The notes under the pieces: model-generated
What the model was told of the DNA's origin: nothing
Database searches by the model: none
What the model saw: the letters and a program-made list of their open reading frames with translations, nothing else
NCBI GenBank assembly: GCA_015698045.1
Contig: BLAL01000025.1
Coordinates: forward strand, 62,001 to 126,000
Length of the DNA stretch: 64,000 bases
Source: Rhizophagus clarus
Lineage: Eukaryota > Glomeromycota > Glomeromycetes > Glomerales > Glomeraceae
Reading direction: 5' to 3'
Made by a program: the position numbers and the translations under genes
Shown here: positions 1 to 9,550 of the stretch, piece by piece
How positions within the stretch are numbered: the stretch's first letter is position 1
How the letters are laid out: each line of letters begins with the position of its first letter

Positions 1-379
1 TATACAATTACATCATTTGTTTATTGATTTATTGATTTTTTTTTATTTTTGCTTATTACATTTCATTTTTTTCCTTTTGCTCATTTATAAATAGAAAAAA
101 AAAGTAACTGTTAGAATGCATTTCTTTAAATAAAAAAAAACAAACAAATAAAAAATTAGTACACACCACTGAAATGCCGTCATCCAAAGAAGCCGTCAAG
201 CGAAACCTACAAATAAAGAAAAAATATATACAAATGTTAATAAACGTCTCCTTAAATAATAAAGATAAAAAGAAAGTACCTTAAAAACCAGAATGCCACA
301 GTTCCAAGCGAAAACTACAAAGAAACATTAGAATATTTCTAAAATAATTTAGTTTCTGGGATGTAGTCTTTTTAGTCTT

Positions 380-1200
380 TAGGTAAGTTTCAAACAAACC
401 TTTTTTTTCTTTTTTTATGTAAGTTTCGAAATTTTTAAAACCTTTTTTTAGAAAATGTGTTTTACTAACGTTTTTTTGTAGCTTCCGGTCTTCGATTCTT
501 GGACGATAGGTGTAATTAATGTAAATTTTGATTTTTAAAACTTTTTTTTTTAGGAAACGTTTTACTAACATTTCCATCTCTTTTTTTTGTAACTTCTGGT
601 CTTTGATTCTTGGACGATAGGCGTAATTAATGTAAGTTTCAATTTTTGAAACTTTTTTTTTTTAGGAAACGTTTTACTAACGTTTTTATCTTTTTTTTTT
701 AATTTAAAAAAACAAATTTTTTTTTATTTAATTTTAAAAAAAACAATTTTTTTTTTATTTAACTTAAAAAAAAATGAATTTTTTTTTTAATTTAAAAAAA
801 AAATTCTTAGCTTTATTGTAAAAACGGCGAATTTTGTGTTAAAGAAATATTCTAATATTTCTTTCTTTTCTCCATTTTTATAGAAAGGCGAATTGACAAT
901 AAAAACGTACTAATGTCCTTTTTTTCTCTCCTTGGACGATGGGTGTAATTAATGTAAGTTTCGAAGTTTTTTTTGAAACTTTTTCTTTTTGTTTTTTAGG
1001 AAACGTTTTACTAACGTTTCCATCTTTTTTTTTGTAGGTTCCGGTCTTCGATTCTTGGACGATGGATGTAATGAATGTAAGTTTTGAATTTTCAAAATGT
1101 TTTTTTTTCTTTTTTTTTTAGGAAACGTTTTACTAACGTTTCCAACTTTTTTTTTGCAGGTTCTGATCAGACGTTTTTAGTAATTAGGCTTCTTTACAAG
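380..1200 (+). repeat. Array A: tandem modules bounded by splice signals
   Basis: Several units repeat the order GTAAGT-like donor, TTTTAGGAAACGTT, TACTAAC, pyrimidine tract, AG, then a module of 39-40 nt. Examples are modules 482-520 (donor GTAAAT at 521), 593-631 (donor at 632, acceptor decayed from AG to AA), 1038-1076 (donor at 1077) and 1160-1199 (donor GTATGT at 1200). TACTAAC lies at 463-469, 563-569, 1009-1015 and 1131-1137, within an inverted repeat of AAACGTT and AACGTTT. The module core reads like TCTTCGATTCTTGGACGAT. Left of about 360, similar modules lie on the minus strand. The splicing function is inferred from signals only. Confidence 0.75.
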
Positions 1201-2085
1201 TATGTTTCTTTTTATTTCATTTTATTTTCATTTATGATCAATTACATTTCGTTATTTACTAACTTTCCCTTCATTTTTTTCTTTTATCCCCTTTGTTTCT
1301 TTTCGTTTATTTTCAATTCTTTTCGTCTCTTTTCACTCACTCTTCTTTCCATTTTTTTCACCTCCTTTCAATTCTTTTTGTATATTCATATTTCTCTTTC
1401 CATTCTTTTCATTTCTTCCTATTTTTTTTCTTTTTTTTACGTTTTTTCTTCTATTTTTTTTCGTTCTATTACTTTTCACCCTCCTTTTCATTTCATCACT
1501 TTACATTTGCCCTCGTTTTTGCTTTATTCCTTTACGTTTCATCTCCTTTTCATTCGTCTCTTTACGTTCCTCCTCTTTTCATTTTATTTTTTATCTTTTC
1601 CCTCCTTTTCATTTCACCCTTTACGCTTCCCCCTTCTTTTCATTTCGTTCCTTTCCCTTTTCGTTTCATTTCCTCTTTTTTTGTTCTTTTACATTTCCTC
1701 CCTTTCTTTTTGTTCCTTTACGTTTTCCCCTTCTTTCTTTTTTGTTCCTTTACGTTTCCCCTCCTTCTTTTCGCTCCTTTATATCTCCCTTCTCTCTTTT
1801 CGTTCCTTTATGTTTTTCTACTATTCTTTTTGTTTTTTTTTTATATATTACACTATCCTTTTTTTCTTACATTTCCTTCTTCATTCCTTTCACTTTCTTT
1901 AACTTTGTATTCTTTTCATTTTTTTTTTGTTTTCCCTTACTTCTTTTTATTTCCCTTCCTTTTCCGTTTCTTCTTCCTTTTCATTTCTTTTATTTCACTT
2001 TTTTTCTTTATTGTTATTCCTATTTTTTAACACATTTCTTTACTTTAATTCATTTTTTTTTATTTTCATTATAGATTTTTTTTTT
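1200..2085 (+). repeat. Long polypyrimidine tract (mirrored as a polypurine tract at 3380-4262)
   Basis: Almost uninterrupted T/C sequence of TTTC, CCTTTT and CATTTC words over about 870 bases. It is translated artefactually as long Phe/Ser/Leu frames in all three phases. The tract follows directly on a GTATGT donor at 1200. Strand asymmetry is extreme, and the mirrored copy in the other arm is purine-rich on the plus strand. Confidence 0.85.
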
Positions 2086-2239
2086 TTAGATTAATTTTCT
2101 ATTAAAATAAATTCTTATTTTTTAATTACTAATAAAACGTGTAAAATTTTTAAATTAAACTACTTTGAATAAAATTTTTTGAGAAAAAATAAATTTTTGC
2201 ATGTGTCATACTTCTTTAAATATAAAGAAAATAAATTGG

Positions 2240-2410
2240 TTGAATTTGCATGCACTATTTAAAATCAGAGTGCCGATTTGCATGCACTATTTAAAAATCA
2301 GAGTGCCGATTTGCATGCACTATTTAAAAATCAGAGTGCCGATTTGCATGCACTATTTAAAAATTTGAGTGCCGATTTGCATGCACTATTTAAAAATCGG
2401 AATGCCGATT
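2240..2410. repeat. Tandem repeat, about 33-bp unit
   Basis: Five units of about 33 bp, each containing GCCGATTTGCATGCACTATT followed by an AAATCAGAGT-like segment. Inverted, partly decayed copies lie at about 3060-3225 in the other arm. These form the innermost part of the inverted-repeat arms, next to the ATPase remnant. Confidence 0.85.
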
Positions 2411-2551
2411 TTTTGTGACAAATTGGCAATGCCATTTGTTACCTTTTCACGCCAAAAAATTGGCAAAAATTTGCAACAAATCGGACAAAAATATCCAAAA
2501 ATCAGACAAAAATCAGACTGCCGATTTTTGGCAATTTTTTTTTTTTTGACC

Positions 2552-2904
2552 TGTGTGTCAAACCTTAGACGGATTGCAAGAGGATCATCTTCTGGCCTAG
2601 TGAGATCAAATACAACAAACTTGCCTTTTCAAAGGTAACTATTAATAACCATGGATGCACCCTTTACATCATCAGTATATCGTCCAACAATCTTAGACAC
2701 GTCTTGGATACTGCTACCAGAGTTAAATAATACTAAATGAGTCAAGTTTTCACGTTTGAATGTATTGACTTTATGATATTTTTGCGTAATATATATATAT
2801 GAAATATTTCGGTAACGTCCATTTCCAAAAAACTGACCAATACGATTTTGTATATGATTTGGAGCAAGGCTCAGATTCTCAAAAATAAATAATTTACTTC
2901 TTTC
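2552..2904 (-). pseudogene. A32/FtsK-like DNA-packaging ATPase fragment (Polinton/virus-type), broken
   Basis: Read from 2904 down to 2552 on the minus strand, one frame gives about 117 codons with a single in-frame stop at 2629-2631. It starts with a hydrophobic strand ending in acid (LFIFENL), matching a Walker B strand. Next come a GRYRNIS segment, YITQKYHKV, and RENLTHLVLFNSGSS, which is the order seen in the C-terminal half of A32-type packaging ATPases of Polintons and large DNA viruses. The Walker A half is absent. The fragment is the only coding material between the two inverted-repeat arms and is bordered by TTTGACCTGTG and its inverse. Family assignment is from motif pattern; it is not functional as read. 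Confidence 0.65.
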
Positions 2905-3379
2905 GGGTAAGAATCACAGGTCAAATAAAAAAAAATTGCCAAAAATCGGCAGTTTGATTTTTGTCTGATTTTTGGATATTTTTGTCCGATTTGTTGCAAA
3001 TTTTTGCTGATTTTTTGGCGCGAAAAGGTAACAAATGGCATTGCCAATTTGTCACAAAAAATTGGCATTCTGATTTTTAAATAGTGCATGCAAATCGGCA
3101 CTCCAATTTTTAAATAGTGCATGCAAATCGGTTCCGATTTTTAATAGTGCATGTAAATTAGCACTCCGATTTTTAAATAGTGCATGCAAATCGGCACTCT
3201 GATTTTAAATAGTGCATGCAAATTCAACCAATTTATTTTCTTTATATTTAAAGAAGTACGACACATGCAAAAATTTATTTTTTCTCAAAAAATTTTATTC
3301 AAAGTAGTTTAATTTAAAAATTTTACACGTTTTATTAGTAATTAAAAAATAAGAATTTATTTTAATAGAAAATTAATCT

Positions 3380-4262
3380 AAAAAAAAAGAAATCTATAAT
3401 GAAAATAAAAAAAAATGAATCAAAGTAAAGAAATGTGTTAAAAAATAGGAATAACAATAAAGAAAAAAAGTGAAATAAAAGAAATGAAAAGGAAGAAGAA
3501 ACGGAAAAGGGAGGGAAATGAAAAGAAGTAAGGGGAAACAAAAAAAAAACGAAAAGAATACAAAGTTAAAGAAAGTGAAAGGGATGAAGAAGAAAATGTA
3601 AGAAAAAAAGGATAGTGTAATATATAAAAAAAAAACAAAAAGAATAGTAGGAAAACATAAAGGAACGAAAAGAGAGAAGAGAGATATAAAGGAGCGAAAA
3701 AAAGGAGGAGGAAACGTAAAGGAACAAAAAAGAAAGAAGGGGGAAACGTAAAGGAACAAAAAGAAAGGGAGGAAATGTAAAAGAACAAAAAAAAGAGGAA
3801 ATAAAATGAAAAGGGAAAGGAACGAAATGAAAAGAAGGGGGAAGCGTAAAGGGTGAAATGAAAAGGAGGGAAAAGATAAAAAATAAAATGAAAAGAGGAG
3901 GAATGTAAAGAGACGAATGAAAAGGAGATGAAACGTAAAGGAATAAAGCAAAAATGAGGGCAAATGTAAAGTGATGAAACGAAAAGGAGGGTGAAAAGTA
4001 ATAGAACGAAAAAAAAATAGAAGGAAAAATGTAAAAAAAAGAAAAAAAAGAGGAAGAAATGAAAAGAATGGAAAGAGAAATGTGAATATACAAAAAGAAT
4101 TGAAGGGAGGCGAAAAGAATGGAAAGAAGAGTGAGTGAAAAGAGACGAAAAGAATTAAAAATAAACGAAAAGAAACAAAGAGGATAAAAGAAAAAAATGA
4201 AGGGAAAGTTAGTAAATAACGAAATGTAATTGATCATAAATGAAAATAAAATGAAATAAAAA
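3380..4262. repeat. Polypurine tract (inverse of 1200-2085)
   Basis: A/G-rich on the plus strand, with GAAAAG, GGAGGG and AAAGGAAC words. It is the reverse complement of the pyrimidine tract in the left arm, with scattered differences. The Phe/Ser-rich minus-strand frames here are artefacts of composition. Confidence 0.85.
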
Positions 4263-4539
4263 GAAACATACTTGTAAAGAAGCCTAATTACTAAAAACGT
4301 CCGATCAGAACCTGCAAAAAAAAAAGTTGGAAACGTTAGTAAAACGTTTCCTAAAAAAAAAAAGAAAAAAAAACGTTTTGAAAATTCAAAACTTACATTT
4401 AGGGCTCCGATCGGTTTCGGTAATTACCGAACCGTACCGACCGGTTTCAGTATCGGAGCAGTTTCGGTTTTATGATTTATCGAACCGAAACTTTCAGTTT
4501 CGGTATCGGTTTTGCGATTTACCGAACTGATTTACCGAT

Positions 4540-5057
4540 AATAAAAACGTTTTTTTTTATAAGAAAAACGTAAATAATGTAGTTAAAAAAAATGTTGCGA
4601 AACGTTTTTTACATAAACGTTTGATATAAAAAATAACATTTCGCAACGTTATTTTTGCGGAACTTGTAAAAAACGTTGCGAAACATTTTTTACATAAACG
4701 ATTTGATAAAAAATAACGTTTCACAACGTTATTTTTGCGAAACTTGTAAAAAACGTTGCGAAACATTTTTTACATAAACGATTTGATAAAAAAAATAACG
4801 TTTCGCAACATTATTTTTGCGGAACTTGTAAAAAACGTTGCGAAACGTTTTTTACATAAACAATTTATTATGAAAAATAACGTTTCACAACGTTATTTTT
4901 GTGAACATTGTAAAAAACGTTGCGAAACGTTTTTTACATAAATGTTTGATATAAAAAAAATAACGTTTCACAACGTTATTTTTGCGAAACTTGTAAAAAA
5001 CGTTGCGAAATGTTTTTTACATCGGAAATTTAATATAGAAAACAACGTTTCGCAACA
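4540..5057. repeat. Subterminal tandem array of the hAT-like element
   Basis: About six units of roughly 80-90 bp, each with two opposed copies of a GTTGCGAAACGTTTTTTACAT-type motif (AACGTTTCGCAACGTT on the other strand). The array is cut by the Harbinger insertion at 5060 and resumes at 7931-8120. The same GTTGCGAAAC core recurs in the 26783-27936 element. Confidence 0.8.
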
Positions 5058-5307
5058 TTAGCCCTGTTCAATTCTAGATCGGATCGGATTGACCGAAAAA
5101 ATGTATAACCAATCAGATTGTAGTTACAATTGAGCACAATTTTTGATTGATCGGATCGGTTATACTATGTATAATAATTATGATTTGCTTTCGCAACTCT
5201 TCATTTCCTTTACATTCCTTTTCTTTTACATGCCATTTCTTTTACACGCGTCATTTCTTTTACGCGTCGTTCATTTCTTTTACATAACATTCCTTTTACA
5301 TTACAAT

Positions 5308-6489
5308 ATGAATATTAAAGAAAGAACTTATAATGTACTGTGGTTACAAATGTTTTTGGAAGAGGAACAAGAAGAAGAAGAAGGAACTTCAAGTGAAGAA
5401 GAAGATAATAATATTTTACAAGCTGCTTTGATAAGACGATTGAATGCACGTTATTTAAGACCAAGATTATATAATGTAGTAAAATCAAAAGACTGGTGGC
5501 AAAATGTTCTTCCCTTTTATGATTCTGTTCGATTTAAAAGAATTTTGAGAATGCTTCCACATCATTTTCAACAATTAACTAATTTTATACGATCACATCC
5601 AGTATTTTCATCACAAGGAAGTAAACCTCAAGCTTGTGTTGAATTACAGTTAGCTGTATTTCTCTTCCGACTTGGATCCACTGGAAGTTTGTTTGAGGTT
5701 TGCTCAAGATTTGGAATAGGAGAAGGAACGGTAATTCTCTATACTAAACGAGTTATTCAAGCTATTATATCAAAGAAAAAAAATTTTGTTAAATGGCCTA
5801 CATCAGAGGAGCGTCAAAGAGTTCATGAAGGATTTGAAAGTTTAGGAGGACTTAAGAATGTAATTGGAGCAGTTGATGGAACCTATATTCCTATGAGAAA
5901 TGCTCCAAGTAAAGATCCAGAAGTTTACTTTACCAGAAAAAAACGTTATGCTATTCACTGTCAGGGTATTGTAAATGACAAAGGTATTTTTACTAATTTT
6001 GATATAGGCTGGCCAGGCTCAGTACATGATGCTCGAGTGTTCAGAAATTCTTCTTTTTATAAAAATTATTCTCATCTTATCCAAGGTGATGATTATCTTT
6101 TAGGTGATTCAGCCTACCCTATTTCTCCTTTTTTAATTCCACCTTTCAAGGACCCAAGTACTCGAAAATATAAAGAATTTAACAGATTTCATTCACATCA
6201 CAGAGTTGTAGTAGAAAATGCCTTTGGAAGACTAAAGGCAAGATTTAGGATGTTAAGGGATCTTGACATAAAAACAGTTAAAATGGGAGTTTTATTCACA
6301 TGTTGTGCTATAATTTTGCATAACTTTTTAGAAATAAATATGGATATTTGGGAAACTAACTTTAATGATGGTACAGATGATACAGAAGAAGGTGATGATA
6401 ATGATGATGATAATTATATGTCAGATGATGTATTAAGAAGAACTGGGCAGGCTAAAAGAAACTTAATCTTTCATCAACATTTTTCATAA
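5308..6489 (+). CDS. Harbinger-type DDE transposase (HARBI1-like, DDE_Tnp_4)
   Basis: An intact frame of 393 aa from the ATG at 5308. An upstream in-frame ATG at 5143 would add 55 hydrophobic residues translated from a pyrimidine-rich TTTCTTTTACA repeat, so the later start is preferred. An acidic stretch (EEEQEEEEG) lies near the N-terminus. A helix-turn-helix-like segment sits around SLFEVCSRFGIGEGTV. The catalytic core follows: first D in IGAVDGTYI, second D in WPGSVHDARVF, and E in VENAFGRLKARFRML, with the family motifs YAIHCQGIVND and LLGDSAYP in between. It cuts and pastes the element in the nucleus with the Myb-like partner. No stop or frameshift is seen, so it may be functional. Confidence 0.92.
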   Translation: MNIKERTYNVLWLQMFLEEEQEEEEGTSSEEEDNNILQAALIRRLNARYLRPRLYNVVKSKDWWQNVLPFYDSVRFKRILRMLPHHFQQLTNFIRSHPVFSSQGSKPQACVELQLAVFLFRLGSTGSLFEVCSRFGIGEGTVILYTKRVIQAIISKKKNFVKWPTSEERQRVHEGFESLGGLKNVIGAVDGTYIPMRNAPSKDPEVYFTRKKRYAIHCQGIVNDKGIFTNFDIGWPGSVHDARVFRNSSFYKNYSHLIQGDDYLLGDSAYPISPFLIPPFKDPSTRKYKEFNRFHSHHRVVVENAFGRLKARFRMLRDLDIKTVKMGVLFTCCAIILHNFLEINMDIWETNFNDGTDDTEEGDDNDDDNYMSDDVLRRTGQAKRNLIFHQHFS

Positions 6490-6824
6490 TAGTATATTTT
6501 AGATATATTTTCATCAAATATATAAATATAATATATTGAAATAAAACATCTAATTAATAAACATGTTAAAAGTAAAATATTGAAATTAATTATCAACTGT
6601 ATTTTTTAAATTAATAAGGATCAAATTAATATTACTTTAGGAATTGTTAAATTTTTATTATTTTAAATTTTAGAAGAATGTTTTATTATTTACAAATCAC
6701 AATATTTATTATTAAAACGTGATTATTACTATTATATTATTATTACTAAAATGTGATTATTACTATTATATTACTATTACTATTACTATTATTATTATTA
6801 GCTATTGCTAACACTAAATTGCAA

Positions 6825-7745
6825 TTATTCTGAAGATGGTTTATATTGCAACATCCTTAATTCCAATTCTTTCATTCTTAGCTGATATTCCATGCGTGAT
6901 TGCTCCATATCAAACTCCATTTTCTTTTGTAATGTTTGAGCTTTGATTCGCTCAACTTCAAGTTCCTCTCTTTTAAAAGTTGCTTCTGCTTCTCGAATTT
7001 CCTTTTCAACTAGTTGGCGCTTTTCAAAGTGTTCATTCTCAGAAGCAAGTCGTTTCTCCCAAATAATTTGTCTTGTATTACTTATGGAAATCATAGCCTC
7101 AGCTAATGGATCCTGTGAAAGAGATTTTCTTTTTTTGTTAGTAATTTGAATATCTTTTTTTTCGGGCACTTCTTCCTTAATTTCTGTTTCTTTTTCTCTA
7201 AACAATTGAGCATCATCAGAAAATCCATCTACTAGACATGGTGGATTCTGATTTTCACGTGTTCCAAACAAAGCATCAAGTCTTTCAAACCATTTCCATT
7301 TTGCTTGTGCCTCTCTTCCTGTTTGGCTCTCTTTCTCTTTAATTTCATTATACTTAGTCACAAGACGAGACAACTTATTCTTAATCTGCTCCCATAATTT
7401 TCCTGGAAAAACTTTAGTGACAACCGTTTTTGCAAAGTTTGACTTATTTTTTTTATAGATGTCAAAATTATCTTCAAGAAAACTTAACAATAATCCCGTA
7501 CTTGTGTCATCCCAACCTGTCTCTTCCTCAACAGAACCTACTTTTTCTGCTTTTTGACCATTCTTCTTTTTAGAGATTTTTGTAGTAGTTACAGCTGTTA
7601 AAGTATCAGTAGTAGGTGCTGTTACTTCTTGGACTTCTAGTGGAGTAAAGGACACTACAGCTATAACATCGGAATCCTGTACAAGTTCTTGTGGTTTGGG
7701 GGCAATGGGGCGAAAGGTAGATTTTTGGTTAGTTAGGTTAGACAT
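6825..7745 (-). CDS. Harbinger Myb/SANT-like DNA-binding partner protein
   Basis: Intact minus-strand frame, 306 aa from the ATG at 7745; a second ATG at 7772 would add nine residues. A Pro/Thr-rich N-terminus and a basic KKKNG segment precede a trihelix/Myb-SANT-like domain with WDDTSTGLLLSFLEDN, LWEQIKNKLSRL and AKWKWFERLDALFG. The spaced Trp residues are typical of the Harbinger-encoded partner that carries transposase to TIRs and into the nucleus. The C-terminal third is a charged coiled coil rich in Glu, Lys and Met. It is convergent with the transposase and lies just inside the right TIR. The role is inferred from family knowledge. Confidence 0.85.
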   Translation of the reverse strand: MSNLTNQKSTFRPIAPKPQELVQDSDVIAVVSFTPLEVQEVTAPTTDTLTAVTTTKISKKKNGQKAEKVGSVEEETGWDDTSTGLLLSFLEDNFDIYKKNKSNFAKTVVTKVFPGKLWEQIKNKLSRLVTKYNEIKEKESQTGREAQAKWKWFERLDALFGTRENQNPPCLVDGFSDDAQLFREKETEIKEEVPEKKDIQITNKKRKSLSQDPLAEAMISISNTRQIIWEKRLASENEHFEKRQLVEKEIREAEATFKREELEVERIKAQTLQKKMEFDMEQSRMEYQLRMKELELRMLQYKPSSE

Positions 7746-7930
7746 GGTAAAGATAACGTAATAACTTAGCAAAAAACGCGTAAACGTGTCGTCTATTTAA
7801 AAAATCGATCTAGGTGAACACCAATTTTTGTAGATCGGCTTGACTGACCGCTGACCGCATCAGTAACCAATTATTTAAGGGTACAAATTTGCGATCAATC
7901 CGGTCAGATCTAGAATTGAACAGGGCTATT

Positions 7931-8120
7931 ATTTTCCTTTTTATTTAAAAACGTAGCGAAACGTTTTTATAAAATGATTTAATATAAAAAAAACGTCTTG
8001 CAACGTTTTTTTTTGTCACTTTAATAAAAAACGTTGCGAAACGTTTTTTTATGGATGATTTGATAAGAAAAAATCGTTTCGCAACTTTTTTTTTGCTAAA
8101 CGTTGCGAAACGTTTTTTTA
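7931..8120. repeat. Continuation of the hAT-like tandem array
   Basis: Copies of AACGTTGCGAAACG and CGTTTCGCAAC words, continuing the array of 4540-5057 on the far side of the Harbinger insertion. They are followed at 8121-8258 by the CGGTT-rich right terminal segment of the hAT-like element. Confidence 0.75.
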
Positions 8121-8266
8121 CTAAACTCGTTCGGTAAATCGGTTCGGTTTTCGGTAATTACCGATCAGTTTCAGTAATCATTAATACCGATACCGATTAA
8201 TTCGGTTCGGTATCGGTTTTTGCAAAAACCGAACCGAACTGAACTGATCGGAGCCCTACTTACATT

Positions 8267-9350
8267 CATTACATCCATCGTCCAAGAATCGAAGACCGGA
8301 ACCTACAAAAAAAAAGATGGAAACGTTAGTAAAACGTTTCCTAAAAAACAAAAAGAAAAAGTTTCAAAAAAAACTTCAAAACTTACATTAATTACGCCCA
8401 TCATCCAAGGAGAGAAAAAAGGGACATTAGTACGTTTTTATTGTCAATTTGCCTTTCTATAAAAATGGAGAAAAGAAAGAAATATTAGAATATTTCTTTA
8501 ACACGAAATTCGCCGTTTTTACAATAAAACTAAGAATTTTTTTTTTAAATTAAAAAAAAAAATAAAAAAAAATTCATTTTTTTAAGTTAAATAAAAAAAA
8601 ATTGTTTTTTTTAAAATTAAATAAAAAAAAAATTCATTTTTTTAAATTAAAAAAAAAAGATAAAAACGTTAGTAAAACGTTTCCTAAAAAAAAAAGTTTC
8701 AAAAATCGAAACTTACATTAATTACGCCTATCGTCCAAGAATTGAAGACCAAAAGCTACAAAAAAAAGAGATGGAAATGTTAGTAAAATGTTCCCTAAAA
8801 AAAAAAGTTTCAAAAATCGAAACTTACATTAATTACGCCTATCGTCCAAGAATCGAAGACCGAAAGCTACAAAAAAAACGTTAGTAAAACACGTTTCCTA
8901 AAAAAAGGTTTCAAAAATTTCGAAACTTACATAAAAAAAAGAAAAAAAAGGTTTGTTTGAAACTTACCTAAAGACTAAAAAGACTACATCCCGGAAACTA
9001 AATTATTTTAGAAACATTCTAATGTTTCTTTGTAGTTTTCGCTTGGAACTGTGGCATTCTGGTTTTTAAGGTACTTTCTTTTTATCTTTATTATTTAAGG
9101 AGACGTTTATTAATGTTTGTATATATTTTTTCTTTATTTGTAGGTTTCGCTTGACGGCTTCTTTGGATGACGGCATTTCAGTGGTATGTACTAATTTTTT
9201 GTTTGTTTGTTTTTTTTTATTTAAAGAAATGCATTCTAACAGTTACTTTTTTTTTCTATTTATAAATGAGCAAAAGGAAAAAAATAAAATGTAATAAGCA
9301 AAAATAAAAAAAAATCAATAAATCAATAAACAAATGATGTAATTGTATAG
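8267..9350 (-). repeat. Array A, inverted copy in the right arm
   Basis: Reverse complement of about 1-1080. Modules on the minus strand again have TACTAAC and GTAAGT-type signals (for example the module around 8268-8306). Two modules at about 9030-9070 and 9145-9183 read on the plus strand, with TTTGTAG acceptors and GTACTT or GTATGT donors. Sequence matches the left arm closely, with point differences. Confidence 0.75.
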
Positions 9351-9399
9351 CCAGCCAATTAAAAATGACAAAACTGACGATCATTTGATTGAAAAATTG

Positions 9400-9550
9400 G
9401 TAGAATTATACAAAAATCAGCAGAATAATATAAAATCAGCAGAATTATATAAAAATCGGCACAATTATATACAAATCGGCACAATTATATAAAAATCGGC
9501 AAGAGCATATTAAAATAAAACAAATTCCAATTTTTTTTCATTTGACCTGT
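9400..9550. repeat. TIR-like tandem repeat ending in TTTGACCTGTG
   Basis: Several ~21-bp units of the type AATTATATAAAAATCGGC are followed by CCAATTTTTTTTCA and TTTGACCTGTG at 9541-9551. The arms of the giant inverted repeat end the same way (tandem units with AAATCGGC, then GGCAATTTTTT, then TTTGACCTGTG at 2545-2555). This is therefore read as the inner end of a related element's terminal repeat, just before an integrase gene. The relationship is inferred from layout and short motifs. Confidence 0.5.

Larger units (their letters stand above)
1..2544. repeat. Left arm of a giant inverted repeat (Polinton-like TIR shell)
   Basis: This arm is the reverse complement of 2926-4399 joined to 8259-9350, once the insertion at 4400-8258 is removed. 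Position 1 pairs with 9350, so the arm may extend left of the window. The arms agree in order over their whole length: short splice-bounded modules (about 160-1200), a pyrimidine tract (about 1200-2085), an AT-rich spacer, a 33-bp tandem repeat (2240-2410), and the inner edge TTTGACCTGTG at 2545. The arms are similar but not identical (for example, repeat copy number differs near the centre), so they are old or unequally evolving. No host gene is visible. The open frames here are compositional. Confidence 0.85.
5060..7927. mobile_element. PIF/Harbinger DNA transposon, apparently complete
   Basis: The terminal inverted repeats begin AGCCCTGTTCAATTCTAGAT at 5060 and end with the inverse at 7927, extending about 32 bp with few mismatches. 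The flanks share ATT (5057-5059 and 7928-7930), a 3-bp target duplication as expected for the superfamily, though the end could be shifted by one base. Two convergent ORFs, a DDE transposase (+) and a Myb/SANT protein (-), are the standard two-gene content. The 6490-6824 gap between them is AT-rich with ATT/ACT trinucleotide runs and holds no ORF. It is inserted inside the tandem array of the hAT-like element, so it is the youngest layer here. Confidence 0.9.
4400..8258. mobile_element. hAT-like non-autonomous element with 8-bp TSD, carrying a nested Harbinger
   Basis: The ends are TAGGGCTCCGATCGG at 4400 and the inverse GATCGGAGCCCTA ending at 8258. A perfect 8-bp duplication, CTTACATT, lies at 4392-4399 and 8259-8266. 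The uninterrupted partner sequence in the left arm (around 1070-1090) has this octamer once, giving a true empty-site comparison. Both ends carry CGGTAATTACCGAACCG-like palindromic words, followed inward by a tandem array with GTTGCGAAACGTTTTTT. Without the Harbinger insertion the element is about 1 kb and has no transposase. An 8-bp TSD and short TIRs are typical of hAT, but the superfamily is inferred. Confidence 0.8.
2926..9350. repeat. Right arm of the giant inverted repeat, split by a nested insertion
   Basis: Positions 2926-4399 are the inverse of about 2544-1090, and 8259-9350 are the inverse of about 1090-1. Everything between 4400 and 8258 is a later hAT-like insertion. Removing it and one TSD copy restores an arm of about 2557 bases, against 2544 on the left. 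The outer boundary is not defined because the partner sequence lies off the window. Confidence 0.85.

Noticed and set aside
1084..2074. Long plus-strand open frames of 110-272 codons rich in Phe and Ser
   Set aside because: They exist in several frames at once because the strand is nearly all T and C. The mirrored purine copy gives the same frames on the other strand. No domain is visible.
2240..2410. 33-bp repeats considered as a CRISPR array
   Set aside because: No spacers; pure tandem repetition mirrored in an inverted arm.
3394..4237. Long minus-strand Phe/Ser-rich frames
   Set aside because: Reverse complement of the pyrimidine tract; same compositional artefact.
5143..5307. Upstream start of the Harbinger transposase
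   Set aside because: The extra 55 residues come from a TTTCTTTTACA repeat and are hydrophobic. The ATG at 5308 starts normal coding sequence.
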